Shown here piece after piece: positions 1 through 7,577 of a stretch of DNA of 24,038 bases. Under the pieces are notes generated by a model that was not told where the DNA came from, searched no databases, and saw nothing but the letters and a program-made list of their open reading frames with translations. Both the position numbers and the translations under genes were made by a program. Position 1 is the stretch's first letter; every line of letters begins with the position of its first letter. Source of the DNA: an uncultured Polyangiaceae bacterium (GTDB lineage: Bacteria > Myxococcota_A > Polyangia > Polyangiales > Houyiibacteriaceae); NCBI GenBank assembly GCA_947259605.1, contig CAMYMX010000005.1, forward strand, positions 1 to 24,038. Reading direction: 5' to 3'.

Positions 1-115
1 TCTCGTCGAACATGGCGGGCGACAGCGCATTGCGCTTGCCGTCGTCCATCGTGAGCGTCGCGACCGAGCGGTCGATATCTAGGGTCACCAACGATCGAGT
101 CATGCGTTGACGCAT
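1..115 (-). CDS. Enoyl-CoA hydratase/isomerase (crotonase) family protein, N-terminal fragment
   Basis: Only the first 38 or so codons are inside the window; the gene runs leftwards off the edge. The translated N-terminus has the usual crotonase opening: a beta strand (SLVTLDID), a second strand (VATLTMDDG) and the KRNALSPAMFDE segment, which matches the N(A/S)L...M...L signature before the acyl-CoA pocket. Family members hydrate or isomerise acyl-CoA thioesters, but the active-site residues lie outside the window, so the substrate cannot be read. Two in-frame ATGs exist, at 115 and 103. I chose 115 because a GGAG lies 9 bases upstream of it, while 103 has no Shine-Dalgarno-like sequence. The gene is divergent from the synthase operon that starts at 479. 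Confidence 0.75.
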   Translation of the reverse strand, partial: MRQRMTRSLVTLDIDRSVATLTMDDGKRNALSPAMFDE

Positions 116-478
116 AGCACGCGGCTCCAGACTTCGTCGACGGCAAGCGCACTGCGGAGCTACGGCTGCAGGTCTTGGGCTAGGGCCGCACCGGGCGGCT
201 TCGCCTCGATGATGAAACCAGCGCTCCCCGAAGAGCCAAGCACCCGGTACTTCGATTTTGGTTGGTGCATCGATTGCGTCGACCGCCAACGGCCCCCATG
301 GGCCAGGAGAGCAATTCGGCGAATTTTCTTCGCGGCCATACGCGAGCTGCGCAAGGCATGCGTCGATTCATCAGAAGCGCGGCATTGAACCTGCATCTGG
401 AAGTACGAAGCCTTTGTAGTGCTTGTCTGATCGTCGCGGCGTGCACTATCCTCACCGTGGGCAAGCGGAGGGCTTTCG
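116..478. other. Intergenic region between divergent genes, no supported gene
   Basis: This stretch separates the crotonase start from the synthase operon. Overlapping reading frames on both strands have unconvincing composition and no recognisable domain. It should hold promoters for both directions, but I could not identify a convincing -35/-10 pair. A strong Shine-Dalgarno sequence (GGAGGG, 467-472) at its right edge serves the gene starting at 479. Confidence 0.5.
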
Positions 479-1633
479 ATGTCAGATTCAAAGAAGCAGA
501 CCGAAGGTGAACCGACCGCGTCGAATAGCACTTTGCCCAGAAGACAATTGCTCACGGCGTTTACCGTGGGCGGTGTTGCTGCGGCCAGCGCCACGCTCGG
601 GATCGATTCCTGCGACACGGTCCCTCGGGCACCTGACGCACCCGAGCTCGAGCTCCGTTACATCAAGACTGCGGTCGAGCCGCTGAGCAAAGAGGACTAC
701 GTTGCGGAAGCGAAGCGTCAGGGCCTTCTCAGCAAAGACATTCACGAGGCGCTCACCGCCGACATCAACGAGTACTTGGCGACGACGTATCAGGCACTCG
801 TCTACTCCGAGCTCGTCAATGCTCTCCCGGAGGACCTCCGCGAGAGCGACGAGGTTCAATCCGACATCGCCGTGATGTCGCCGGTGTTGGACCAGGCCGT
901 GGCGGATGCCTACTTCATCATCGGGACGGCCGACGACGAGATCAAGAAGCAGATCGATCGAGAGGTGCGGGAGGACCCCGATATTCTGATGGACATGGCC
1001 TCCTTACTCGACCACGACGGGGCGAGGCACGGGATGGGGATCCGCAGCCGCCTGCGCCTTCGCCGGGCGTCCCGCCAGTTGTCATCGCGGCTCCGGATGC
1101 AGTCCACCGAGGAGGTGATCACCGACCTGACCGATCAAATCACACGTTACGCGGAGCGCAACGAGGCGCGCACGCCGAGCGATACGAGCTTCGGGGTCAG
1201 CATGGCTTCGAGGCGGATGTTGGCCGCGTATCAAGAACCCACTAGCGCGGCCGAGGGCCCGCATCCGGAAGCGTACGTTGACCCTTCTCAGCCCACGGCC
1301 GAAGGAGGCGAAACGGCTGAGGCGGACTCCGAGGCTGAGAAGCAATTGGCACAGGCAGAACAGGAGCTGAAGACGCGTCGGCGTATCGCAAAGCTCGAAC
1401 AGAAAGAGAAGAGTCTCACGCGGGCGTCGAGAGGGCTCGCCGGGGCCGGGGGGGGGCTCTTGATCGTCGGGGGCATCGTTCTTGGCGCGACGGGAGCGAT
1501 AGGCGGCGCCGTCCCCATGTGCATTGGTGGCTTCTTGCTGTTGATCGCCCTCTTCGTCCTAGCTGCCCGCGCCCGTCGCCGTAGACAACTCGAGGAGGAG
1601 CAAGCCCGGTTGAAGGCCACCGACGGTCAGTGA
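479..1633 (+). CDS. Unrecognised membrane protein with Tat-like N-terminus, first gene of the synthase operon
   Basis: I do not recognise this 384-residue protein. The N-terminus has a twin arginine (RR at 21-22, context LPRRQLL) followed by a small-residue hydrophobic stretch to about residue 41, so it could be a Tat-type signal or anchor. Residues 55-250 are helical and charged. Residues 280-314 (AEKQLAQAEQELKTRRR onwards) are a likely coiled coil. Residues 318-363 form two closely spaced transmembrane helices separated by a Gly/Pro turn, followed by a basic RARRRR and a charged tail. A GGAGGG lies 6 bases before the ATG. Its stop overlaps the GTG of the ketosynthase by 4 bases (GTGA), which indicates translational coupling. 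It may anchor or scaffold the synthase at the membrane, but that rests on position only. Confidence 0.8.
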   Translation: MSDSKKQTEGEPTASNSTLPRRQLLTAFTVGGVAAASATLGIDSCDTVPRAPDAPELELRYIKTAVEPLSKEDYVAEAKRQGLLSKDIHEALTADINEYLATTYQALVYSELVNALPEDLRESDEVQSDIAVMSPVLDQAVADAYFIIGTADDEIKKQIDREVREDPDILMDMASLLDHDGARHGMGIRSRLRLRRASRQLSSRLRMQSTEEVITDLTDQITRYAERNEARTPSDTSFGVSMASRRMLAAYQEPTSAAEGPHPEAYVDPSQPTAEGGETAEADSEAEKQLAQAEQELKTRRRIAKLEQKEKSLTRASRGLAGAGGGLLIVGGIVLGATGAIGGAVPMCIGGFLLLIALFVLAARARRRRQLEEEQARLKATDGQ

Positions 1634-3651
1634 GCGAATCACCGCACATCACTGGCTGGGGCATCGCGAGCGCGCTCGGCGTCGGGCGCGATCGATTCTG
1701 CGCTGCGCTGCTCCGAGGTGAGAGTGGAATCACGACCGTTCATCGCTTCGACACCTCCCCTTTCACGACCCACGTAGGCGCGATGGTTGCGGGCTACGAA
1801 TCGGACGACCGCGACCCGAGCTTGCTCTCTCACGAATTCGGAATGCTTGCGCTTCACGATGCGCTCGCGCACGCCCGGCTCGAACTCGAGGCGCTTCAAT
1901 CGATGCGGGTCACCTTGACCTTAGGGGCGAGCCTCTTTGGAGATCACACCACCGAGCGCCTCGCACACGACCTCGCCAAAGAGCTTGGTATTTCGGGTCC
2001 CGCGATCACGATCTCCACGGCATGCACATCTTCCACCCAGGCGATTGGCTTTGGCGCGGACCTGATTGGTGAAGGCTTCGCTGATGTCGTTCTTGCGGGA
2101 GGAATCGACGTGCTGACCCCTGCGCTCTTCGCGGGCTTCCATGCCCTTGGCGTCCTGAGCGAAAGGCCGTGTACTCCATTTGGCCGGCAGATGGGAACTA
2201 CGCTCGGCGAGGGTGCGGGCTTCGTGGTGATCGAACGAGGCGGTCTTCGCGATGCCGTCACGCGCGCACGGCTTCGAGGCTATGGACTCTCGGGCGATGC
2301 GTACCATGAGACCTCTCCCGAGCCACGCGGTCGTGGCGTCGCCGCCGCGATTCGCGGCGCTCTCGATGATGCCGGAGCGTCCGCGGCGGAGATCGGCTAT
2401 TTGAACGCGCACGGCACCGGCACGGTGGCCAACGACACCGCCGAATGGTGCGCCGTTCAGTCGGTGTTCGGTTCTGATCTCGGCGGCTCGTTGGCGCTAA
2501 GCTCGAGCAAAGGACATCTCGGTCACGCACAGAGCGCCGCCGGAGTGCTCGAAGTGATCACCACGCTCGAGTGTATGGGAGCCGGCCTCGCACCGACGAC
2601 CGCTGGCTTCGAGGAAGCGCGGCCTGGAGGCCCACCGCGCCCCGTCGGCTCGAAGCAGCCCAAGCCGCTGGTCTATGAGCTCGCGCTCTCCAGCAACTCG
2701 GCGTTCGGTGGGAGCAACTGCGCGCTCGTGTTCGGAAAAGCCAAGCCTGCGACAGTATCCGACGACGAGCGAAGACGGGTCTTCGTGAGCGGGGCCACAG
2801 CCCTGTGCGCCGGCGTAAGCTGCATCGAGGAGCTCGCCTCGATCTGTGCAGCCGAGTCGCCGCTGTCGAAAGCCGAGCTCCAGATCGATTTGGCCTTGGA
2901 GCTCCCGAGGGTGGATCTTCGTGGCATCGACCGAGCCTCGGAGCTTCTCACGACTGTCGTTTCGAGAGCCCTCGCGGATGCTGGTGCACAACTCCGAGGA
3001 GAGACGCGCGCACGAACTGGGTTGATCGCGGGCGTTCTCCGCGCCTCTCCCGATAGCCTCTATCGATTTCGCACGAGCCTCGAGCGGCGGGGCTTCGCCA
3101 AGCCTGACACGACGGCGTTTGCGCAAGTGCTCCCGAGCGCTGCGCAGGGTGCTTGCGCCAAGGCGCTCAACATCCGTGGTCCGCAGAGCACGGTGACTAT
3201 CGGCGAAGGTAGCGGCCTGATGGCTGCCGTGATGTCGGCTTGGATGCTCGCTCGCCGGCGTGATTCGGACCGCATCGTCGCAGCGGCCGTCGATGTGAGG
3301 TCGGAGCAATCAGCCGAAGGGGCGCTTGTCGATGCTGCCTGCGCGCTGGTGCTCTGCACGGAGCCCACCGCGGTCGAGGTGGCTGGCATCGGGCTTGCCG
3401 GACCAGGACAACTCGATGAGGCGATTACAGAAGCAAAACGCAGGTCGGGTTTGTCAGAACGGGTGGAGCTGCTGGTCGAGTTACCGAACCCCTTTGGCGG
3501 CATGCCGGCAACGTCATCTGCCTTTGCGCTCGCCCATGCCATCGGGTCACTGCGCAGGGGCAAATCGAAAACCGCGCTCGTCGCGACCACAGGCACCACC
3601 GCCAGCGTCGCGATGATTCTTACCTCGAACGAGGTGACCCATGACGACTAA
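1630..3651 (+). CDS. Beta-ketoacyl-ACP synthase fused to a degenerate ketosynthase / chain-length-factor-like domain
   Basis: This 673-residue protein starts with GTG and overlaps the upstream stop by 4 bases. Residues 1-375 are a FabF-type ketosynthase with an intact condensing triad: Cys132 in TACTSS, His261 in NAHGTGT and His299 in GHAQSAAG, plus Lys294. From about residue 380 (VFVSGATAL) a second thiolase-fold-like half follows. Where the nucleophile should be it reads TVTIGEGSG, placing Glu526 at the cysteine position by hand alignment, and the two histidine motifs are missing. A catalytic KS followed by an inactive partner matches the KS-CLF pairs of type II PKSs and the fused KS-CLF of PUFA synthase PfaC, although this second half (about 290 residues) is shorter than a usual CLF. 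It should extend ACP-bound chains by decarboxylative condensation, with the second half shaping chain length. No acyltransferase domain is present; that is a separate gene at 5710. Confidence 0.93.
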   Translation: MSESPHITGWGIASALGVGRDRFCAALLRGESGITTVHRFDTSPFTTHVGAMVAGYESDDRDPSLLSHEFGMLALHDALAHARLELEALQSMRVTLTLGASLFGDHTTERLAHDLAKELGISGPAITISTACTSSTQAIGFGADLIGEGFADVVLAGGIDVLTPALFAGFHALGVLSERPCTPFGRQMGTTLGEGAGFVVIERGGLRDAVTRARLRGYGLSGDAYHETSPEPRGRGVAAAIRGALDDAGASAAEIGYLNAHGTGTVANDTAEWCAVQSVFGSDLGGSLALSSSKGHLGHAQSAAGVLEVITTLECMGAGLAPTTAGFEEARPGGPPRPVGSKQPKPLVYELALSSNSAFGGSNCALVFGKAKPATVSDDERRRVFVSGATALCAGVSCIEELASICAAESPLSKAELQIDLALELPRVDLRGIDRASELLTTVVSRALADAGAQLRGETRARTGLIAGVLRASPDSLYRFRTSLERRGFAKPDTTAFAQVLPSAAQGACAKALNIRGPQSTVTIGEGSGLMAAVMSAWMLARRRDSDRIVAAAVDVRSEQSAEGALVDAACALVLCTEPTAVEVAGIGLAGPGQLDEAITEAKRRSGLSERVELLVELPNPFGGMPATSSAFALAHAIGSLRRGKSKTALVATTGTTASVAMILTSNEVTHDD

Positions 3652-3931
3652 CTTGTCCGACTACGTCTCATCGCGAGAGGCGGTTCTCGATCGTGTTCGG
3701 CGCATGCTTCGCGACACCATGAAGCTGCGAATCGAGCCCGAGGCCATCGACCCCGACGTGCCTCTCTTCGGAACGGGCCTCGGTATGGACTCCGTCGACG
3801 CGGTCGAGCTCGTGGTGCAGCTCGACGCCGTGTTTGGATTGACGCTCGCCGGCTCCCCTTGGGTTTCCGCGAAATTGCGCACGGTGAATACCATTGTCGA
3901 CGCGATCCTGGAGCTCGGCAATGAGACTTGA
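3641..3931 (+). CDS. Acyl carrier protein
   Basis: This is a 96-residue acidic helical protein with the phosphopantetheine attachment motif GMDSVDAVEL; Ser51 is the modified serine. The hydrophobic pattern after it (VELVVQLDAVFGL) is typical of ACP helix II. Its ATG overlaps the end of the ketosynthase gene by 11 bases and is preceded by GAGGTG. Its own end is overlapped by the GcvT-like gene. It carries the growing chain between the ketosynthase, ketoreductase and dehydratase encoded around it. An N-terminal extension of about 15 residues makes it slightly longer than FabC/AcpP-type ACPs. No phosphopantetheinyl transferase is visible in the window. Confidence 0.95.
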   Translation: MTTNLSDYVSSREAVLDRVRRMLRDTMKLRIEPEAIDPDVPLFGTGLGMDSVDAVELVVQLDAVFGLTLAGSPWVSAKLRTVNTIVDAILELGNET

Positions 3932-4982
3932 GGACGAGTACCGGTCGCTGCGGCACGGCGCCGCGCTGAGCCGTATGGATCACGTGGGGCTCGTCCGAGT
4001 GAGCGGCGATGACGCGACCGAGGCGGTCGATGCGATCTGCTCCGGTGACCTTTGGGTTCGGGACGGACGGATGCTTCAGACCTTGATCCTCGGCGAGCCG
4101 GGTCAGCCCGTCGCGGATGTGTATGTCTGTCCGGACGATGACGCGTGTGTTCTGATGTTCGAAGGGATCACGACCGAGGAGCTTTCAGCGTGCCTAGCCG
4201 AGTATGCCGATCCCGAGCTCGCGATCGAGCTCGAAGACCTTCGACCCGCGTACGAGCTGATTTCCGTGAATGGACCCTACGCCTGGGAAGCACTGAGCAA
4301 GTGGCTGACGCCGGACGTGATCGGCCTTCCTTACCTGAGCTTCTATCACTTCGATCGCGGAACCTGCTTCCGCGCCGGCAAAACCGGCGAGTACGGGTAT
4401 GATCTCGCCGTCCGCAGTGGCTACGTGGAACGCGCGTGGGAGGAGTTGCTCGAGCTCGTTGGTGCCTTGGGCGGTGGTGAGGCCTCTTTGGAGACGCTGG
4501 ATCTGTGCGCTCTCGAGAACGGGTTCTTTTCCGTCCGGCACGCCTCGGTCGAGGGGCTCACCCCTCTCGAGCTGCAGCTGCAGTGGCGCGTCTCGGCGCG
4601 CAAGCGCTTTCCGGGCGCGGCGGCGATCGAAGAGCGAAGAGCGAAAGGTATGGAACGTCGATTGACCCACTTCGTCGCGCGAGAGGGGGTCGAGTCGGGC
4701 GATCCGATTCGCGACGCCGACGGCCCGGTGGGCCAGGTGACCGCCGCCGCCTTTTCGCCAGGCATCGGGGGTGTCGCGGGGATGGCGCTCCTCGACCTTT
4801 CGGTCGCCCACCCGGGAATCGACGCGTTCTTCGTGCCCGGACCGAACGTTGAGCGACCGATTCGCACGGTCTCGAGCCCGCTCCTTTTCAACCGGAGTCT
4901 TCTCGTCGACCCGCACCGGCACACCTACGCCACGCGCGACGAGACGAGCGATCCTCCCTTGTGGCTGGGATCACTTCCATGA
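3921..4982 (+). CDS. GcvT-like (aminomethyltransferase / folate-binding fold) protein inside the synthase operon
   Basis: The 353-residue product has the length and signature segments of the glycine-cleavage T-protein family: RAGKTGEYGYDL (residues 151-162; T-proteins have R-TG-TGEDG-E), the LENGFFSV...GLTPLELQLQW block (198-222) and a FPG (230-232) before the C-terminal barrel. Family members bind tetrahydrofolate and move one-carbon units, but the family also includes DmdA and the iron-sulfur factor YgfZ. By hand alignment the glutamate of TGE is kept (Glu157) and one Asp remains at the GGxIDD position (Asp66), while the two arginines of the RDSLRLEAG segment are Leu and Ala here. Classical glycine cleavage is therefore unlikely, and no gcvH, gcvP or lpd is nearby. 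The ATG at 3921 was chosen for the GGAG 7 bases upstream. It overlaps the ACP by 11 bases. Its role in this pathway is unknown. Confidence 0.85.
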   Translation: MRLEDEYRSLRHGAALSRMDHVGLVRVSGDDATEAVDAICSGDLWVRDGRMLQTLILGEPGQPVADVYVCPDDDACVLMFEGITTEELSACLAEYADPELAIELEDLRPAYELISVNGPYAWEALSKWLTPDVIGLPYLSFYHFDRGTCFRAGKTGEYGYDLAVRSGYVERAWEELLELVGALGGGEASLETLDLCALENGFFSVRHASVEGLTPLELQLQWRVSARKRFPGAAAIEERRAKGMERRLTHFVAREGVESGDPIRDADGPVGQVTAAAFSPGIGGVAGMALLDLSVAHPGIDAFFVPGPNVERPIRTVSSPLLFNRSLLVDPHRHTYATRDETSDPPLWLGSLP

Positions 4983-5713
4983 TGAGGTTCGCGCAACAGC
5001 GGGTCTTGGTCACCGGCGCATCGCGCGGCCTGGGACGCGACATCGCACTGCGTTTTGCAAGCGAGGGAGCCGCGGTCTTCATTGGCTATCGGAACCGCCG
5101 CGAAGAGGCCGAGGATTGCGCCGCTCGATGCGCTGCGTTTGGCGTCGAGGCCATGCCGGTCGCGCTCGATCTCGCAGATGCTTCCTCGGTACGCGCGACG
5201 ATCTCGGGCTTGCCGGCCCTCGACGTGTTGGTGAACAACGCCGCGACCGTCCGTGACCAGTTCTTTTTCCTTCAGTCCGATGCCGATGACGCAGAGGTCA
5301 TCGCGATCAATCTGAGCGGCACCATGGCATGCATCCGCGCCGCGCTTCCCGGCATGATGCGCTCTGGAAAGGGCGTCGTCGTCAACGTTGCGTCCGTAGC
5401 AGCCATCCATGGAAGCCCTGGACAAGCGAGCTATTCCGCCTCGAAGGGTGGGATCATCGCGTTGACTCGGACGCTTGCTCGCGAGCTCTCAGGACGAGGA
5501 ATCCGCGTGAACGCCGTAGCTCCGGGGATCTTCGATGCGGGTATGGCACAGCGCATGGATCACCGCGTGCGGGAGGCCCGGCTCCAGTTGCTTCCGATGG
5601 GCCGGGCCGGGCGGTCCGAAGAGCTTGCCAGCGTCGTGGCCTTCCTGGCTTCCGACGAGGCCAGCTACATCACGGGGCAAACAATTGCCGTCGACGGGGG
5701 AATGACCGCATGA
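4979..5713 (+). CDS. 3-oxoacyl-ACP reductase (FabG-like ketoreductase, SDR)
   Basis: The classical SDR features are all present: the cofactor motif TGASRGLG (residues 12-19), NNAA (86-89), Asn111, Ser139 and the YSASK motif with Tyr152 and Lys156, ending with the usual ITGQTIAVDGGM tail. At about 244 residues it has FabG length. The arginine in TGASRG suggests NADPH use. Context says it reduces the beta-keto group on the neighbouring ACP after each condensation. An in-frame GTG at 4961 would add six residues. I prefer the ATG at 4979 because it overlaps the GcvT-like stop as ATGA; the next codon, at 4982, is also ATG. The 3' end overlaps the acyltransferase start as ATGA. Confidence 0.93.
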   Translation: MMRFAQQRVLVTGASRGLGRDIALRFASEGAAVFIGYRNRREEAEDCAARCAAFGVEAMPVALDLADASSVRATISGLPALDVLVNNAATVRDQFFFLQSDADDAEVIAINLSGTMACIRAALPGMMRSGKGVVVNVASVAAIHGSPGQASYSASKGGIIALTRTLARELSGRGIRVNAVAPGIFDAGMAQRMDHRVREARLQLLPMGRAGRSEELASVVAFLASDEASYITGQTIAVDGGMTA

Positions 5714-6627
5714 TCGCGTGGCTCGTCGCGGGACAGGGGGCCGAGCATCCGGATATGGGACTCGAGCTCGCCCGATTCTACGCTCCGGCGGCGGCGCTTT
5801 GGGAACGGGCAAGCGAAGCAGCGGGCAAGGACCTGCTTCATCTTTCGGAGACCGGCAGTCGATCCCTGTTGCGCACGGAGTACCTTCAGCCCGCGCTCAC
5901 CGCCGTTGCGTTGAGCGCAGCGTTGTTCCTCCGCGACGAGGGGATCGAGCCATCCATCGCGCTTGGTCACTCGGCTGGGGAGGTCGGCGCGCTCGCACTC
6001 GCCGGACATCTGAGCTTCGAGGATGCTGGCTATCTCTCGGCGATGCGCGGACGGGCGATGGCAGAGGCGGCACGCGCTAGGCCTGGTGGGATGGCCATGG
6101 TCCGTGGCTTCAAAGCGCAGGCGATGGAGGTCGTCGAGCATGCCGCGAAGACCGGCGCCATCTTCGAGGCCGGACAGATCACCGGCGACGCGTATTTGGT
6201 CGCAGCCGACCGCGCTGCGCTGCGAGCCGCCGCTTCGTTGGACGGAGTCTCTCCGCTCCCAGTCTCTGGGCCGTGGCATTCCCCACTCGTCGAGCCCGCC
6301 GTCGCCGAGCTCCGACCCGTCGTCGAGTCGCTCATCGAGGATGCGCACGAAACGACCACGTGGGTGAGCAACGAGACGGCTGAGCGCGGCGCTGCTGATG
6401 CGAAACGAGCTGGAGAGCTGCTGCTGTCCCAGCTCACCCGACCCATGAATCTTCACGGCGCCATCGAATACCTCCTCGGGGAAGGCGCGACGGAGCTGGT
6501 CGTCCTGGGTCCTCATCGCGTACTTCAGCACATCGTCAGACAACACTTCGACGCGTACACCGAAGCGCGAATTCACGGCACATCTTCACTTCGAGAGTTG
6601 CAGTCGATCGTCAAGGAGTTGGCATGA
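5710..6627 (+). CDS. ACP S-malonyltransferase-like acyltransferase (FabD family)
   Basis: This 305-residue protein carries the FabD landmarks in order: an oxyanion-loop GQG (residues 8-10), the nucleophile elbow GHSAGE with Ser88, an MRGRAM segment in which Arg113 sits where FabD binds the extender carboxylate, and the catalytic His190 in GPWHSPLV (FabD has GAFHSP). These features predict loading of malonyl or a similar dicarboxylic extender onto the ACP encoded at 3641. The reading frame stays open far upstream into the ketoreductase gene, but the ATG at 5710 is the true start by homology and forms an ATGA overlap with the preceding stop. A dedicated acyltransferase in the operon means the synthase need not borrow FabD from primary metabolism. 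Confidence 0.92.
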   Translation: MIAWLVAGQGAEHPDMGLELARFYAPAAALWERASEAAGKDLLHLSETGSRSLLRTEYLQPALTAVALSAALFLRDEGIEPSIALGHSAGEVGALALAGHLSFEDAGYLSAMRGRAMAEAARARPGGMAMVRGFKAQAMEVVEHAAKTGAIFEAGQITGDAYLVAADRAALRAAASLDGVSPLPVSGPWHSPLVEPAVAELRPVVESLIEDAHETTTWVSNETAERGAADAKRAGELLLSQLTRPMNLHGAIEYLLGEGATELVVLGPHRVLQHIVRQHFDAYTEARIHGTSSLRELQSIVKELA

Positions 6628-7247
6628 CACGCATGAGCGAGGAGCGTCGCGGTCTCGGCGCGAACATCATCCAGCGTCTCCTACAGCACAGGAGGCCCTT
6701 TTTGTTCGTCGATCGGATCAAGCGCTACCGGTTGGGAGAGGCCCGCTCGATCGAAGCGGCGTTTCAAGTCTCGGTGAGCCATCCCGTGTTCGACGGTCAT
6801 TTCCCTGATTGGTCCTTGTGGCCCGGCGTCTACGTCGTCGAGGGCCTCGGACAGACGGCGCAGCTACTGGCTACGCTGGATGCGATCCACAGCGCGGGCG
6901 CTGCACGCCAGGATGCGGAGCTCGGGCTCCGGACCCTCGATGCGCTCGACGCGATCTATTCGCTGAGGCCGGGCGCCACTCCATCGGAAGAAGGCCTGGC
7001 CCTACTCGAAGAGGTGTCGCGCTCTCCGGTCGTCGGGCTGGCCAGTCGCATCGACGTCCGATTTCTCGAGCCCGTGCTGCCAGGTTGCCGGCTCGACTAT
7101 CGTGCCGAGTGGACGCTCGAGCAGACCGGGGTGATGGCATTCGACGTCGAGGCTTCGGTCAGCGGGCGTCCCGTCGTGCGCGGAGAGCTCGGCGCGAGCG
7201 TGAATACCCGAATCCCCCGTCGCTCCGACGATCCGAAGGGGCGCTGA
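6624..7247 (+). CDS. Beta-hydroxyacyl-ACP dehydratase, FabZ-like hotdog protein
   Basis: The N-terminal half closely follows FabZ: LLQHRRPFLFVDRI (residues 19-32), then VFDGHFPDW with catalytic His59 and WPGVYVVEGLGQ with catalytic Glu73. It should dehydrate the beta-hydroxyacyl-ACP made by the ketoreductase, leaving a trans double bond. No enoyl reductase is encoded in the operon. At 207 residues it is roughly 55 longer than FabZ; the extra length is a helical, charged insertion after the central helix (about residues 85-135) plus a C-terminal tail. AAGGAG (6613-6618) lies 5 bases before the ATG, and the start overlaps the acyltransferase stop as ATGA. This is the last clearly coupled synthase gene. 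Confidence 0.92.
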   Translation: MTRMSEERRGLGANIIQRLLQHRRPFLFVDRIKRYRLGEARSIEAAFQVSVSHPVFDGHFPDWSLWPGVYVVEGLGQTAQLLATLDAIHSAGAARQDAELGLRTLDALDAIYSLRPGATPSEEGLALLEEVSRSPVVGLASRIDVRFLEPVLPGCRLDYRAEWTLEQTGVMAFDVEASVSGRPVVRGELGASVNTRIPRRSDDPKGR

Positions 7248-7490
7248 TACGAAATGAAAGTTGGTTCTCAGAATGGTTCGAATGGGCTAAGAGAGCTGCA
7301 GAGGCGGTTCGCCTACATGAGCGAATACACGAGCAGTGGGAAATTGAAGTTCGCCCTCCTTGCGTGCTTCGAACGTCCGCGCCCGCAGTAAACAAGCGCC
7401 TCGCGGCACAGTTCGGATGCGCGAAACGCATTTTGACGGCCTAAGCCCGACCGTTTCGGTGGTATATGTCTTCTAGATGAGTGGTCTCGG

Positions 7491-7577
7491 ATGAGCACCG
7501 TGCTCCTTCTTTGGTCGATGTACGTCCCAATGTTCGTCGTGCTGACGTGGGCACTGGACCGCGAGGACCGGGTATGA
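7491..7577 (+). CDS. Small single-helix membrane peptide (28 aa), coupled to the next gene
   Basis: The peptide starts MSTVLLLWSMYVPM, continues hydrophobic and ends in the charged residues ALDREDRV. This is the pattern of one transmembrane helix with a polar C-terminal tail. Its stop overlaps the ATG of the downstream membrane protein (ATGA, 7574-7577), as in the coupled genes of the preceding operon. The Shine-Dalgarno region is weak. I know no family for it. It could be a small partner subunit or a leader peptide controlling translation of the next gene. Confidence 0.45.
   Translation: MSTVLLLWSMYVPMFVVLTWALDREDRV

Noticed and set aside
160..618. 152-codon leftward reading frame overlapping the start of the synthase operon
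   Set aside because: It overlaps the well-supported gene at 479, has irregular composition and no recognisable motif or ribosome binding site.
5329..5709. Upstream extension of the malonyltransferase frame
   Set aside because: The extension is Arg-rich and overlaps the ketoreductase; homology with FabD begins at the ATG at 5710.
7254..7391. 45-codon frame right after the dehydratase
   Set aside because: The ATG has no properly spaced ribosome binding site, third positions do not show the local G/C preference, and no family is recognised. A short membrane-associated peptide is not excluded.
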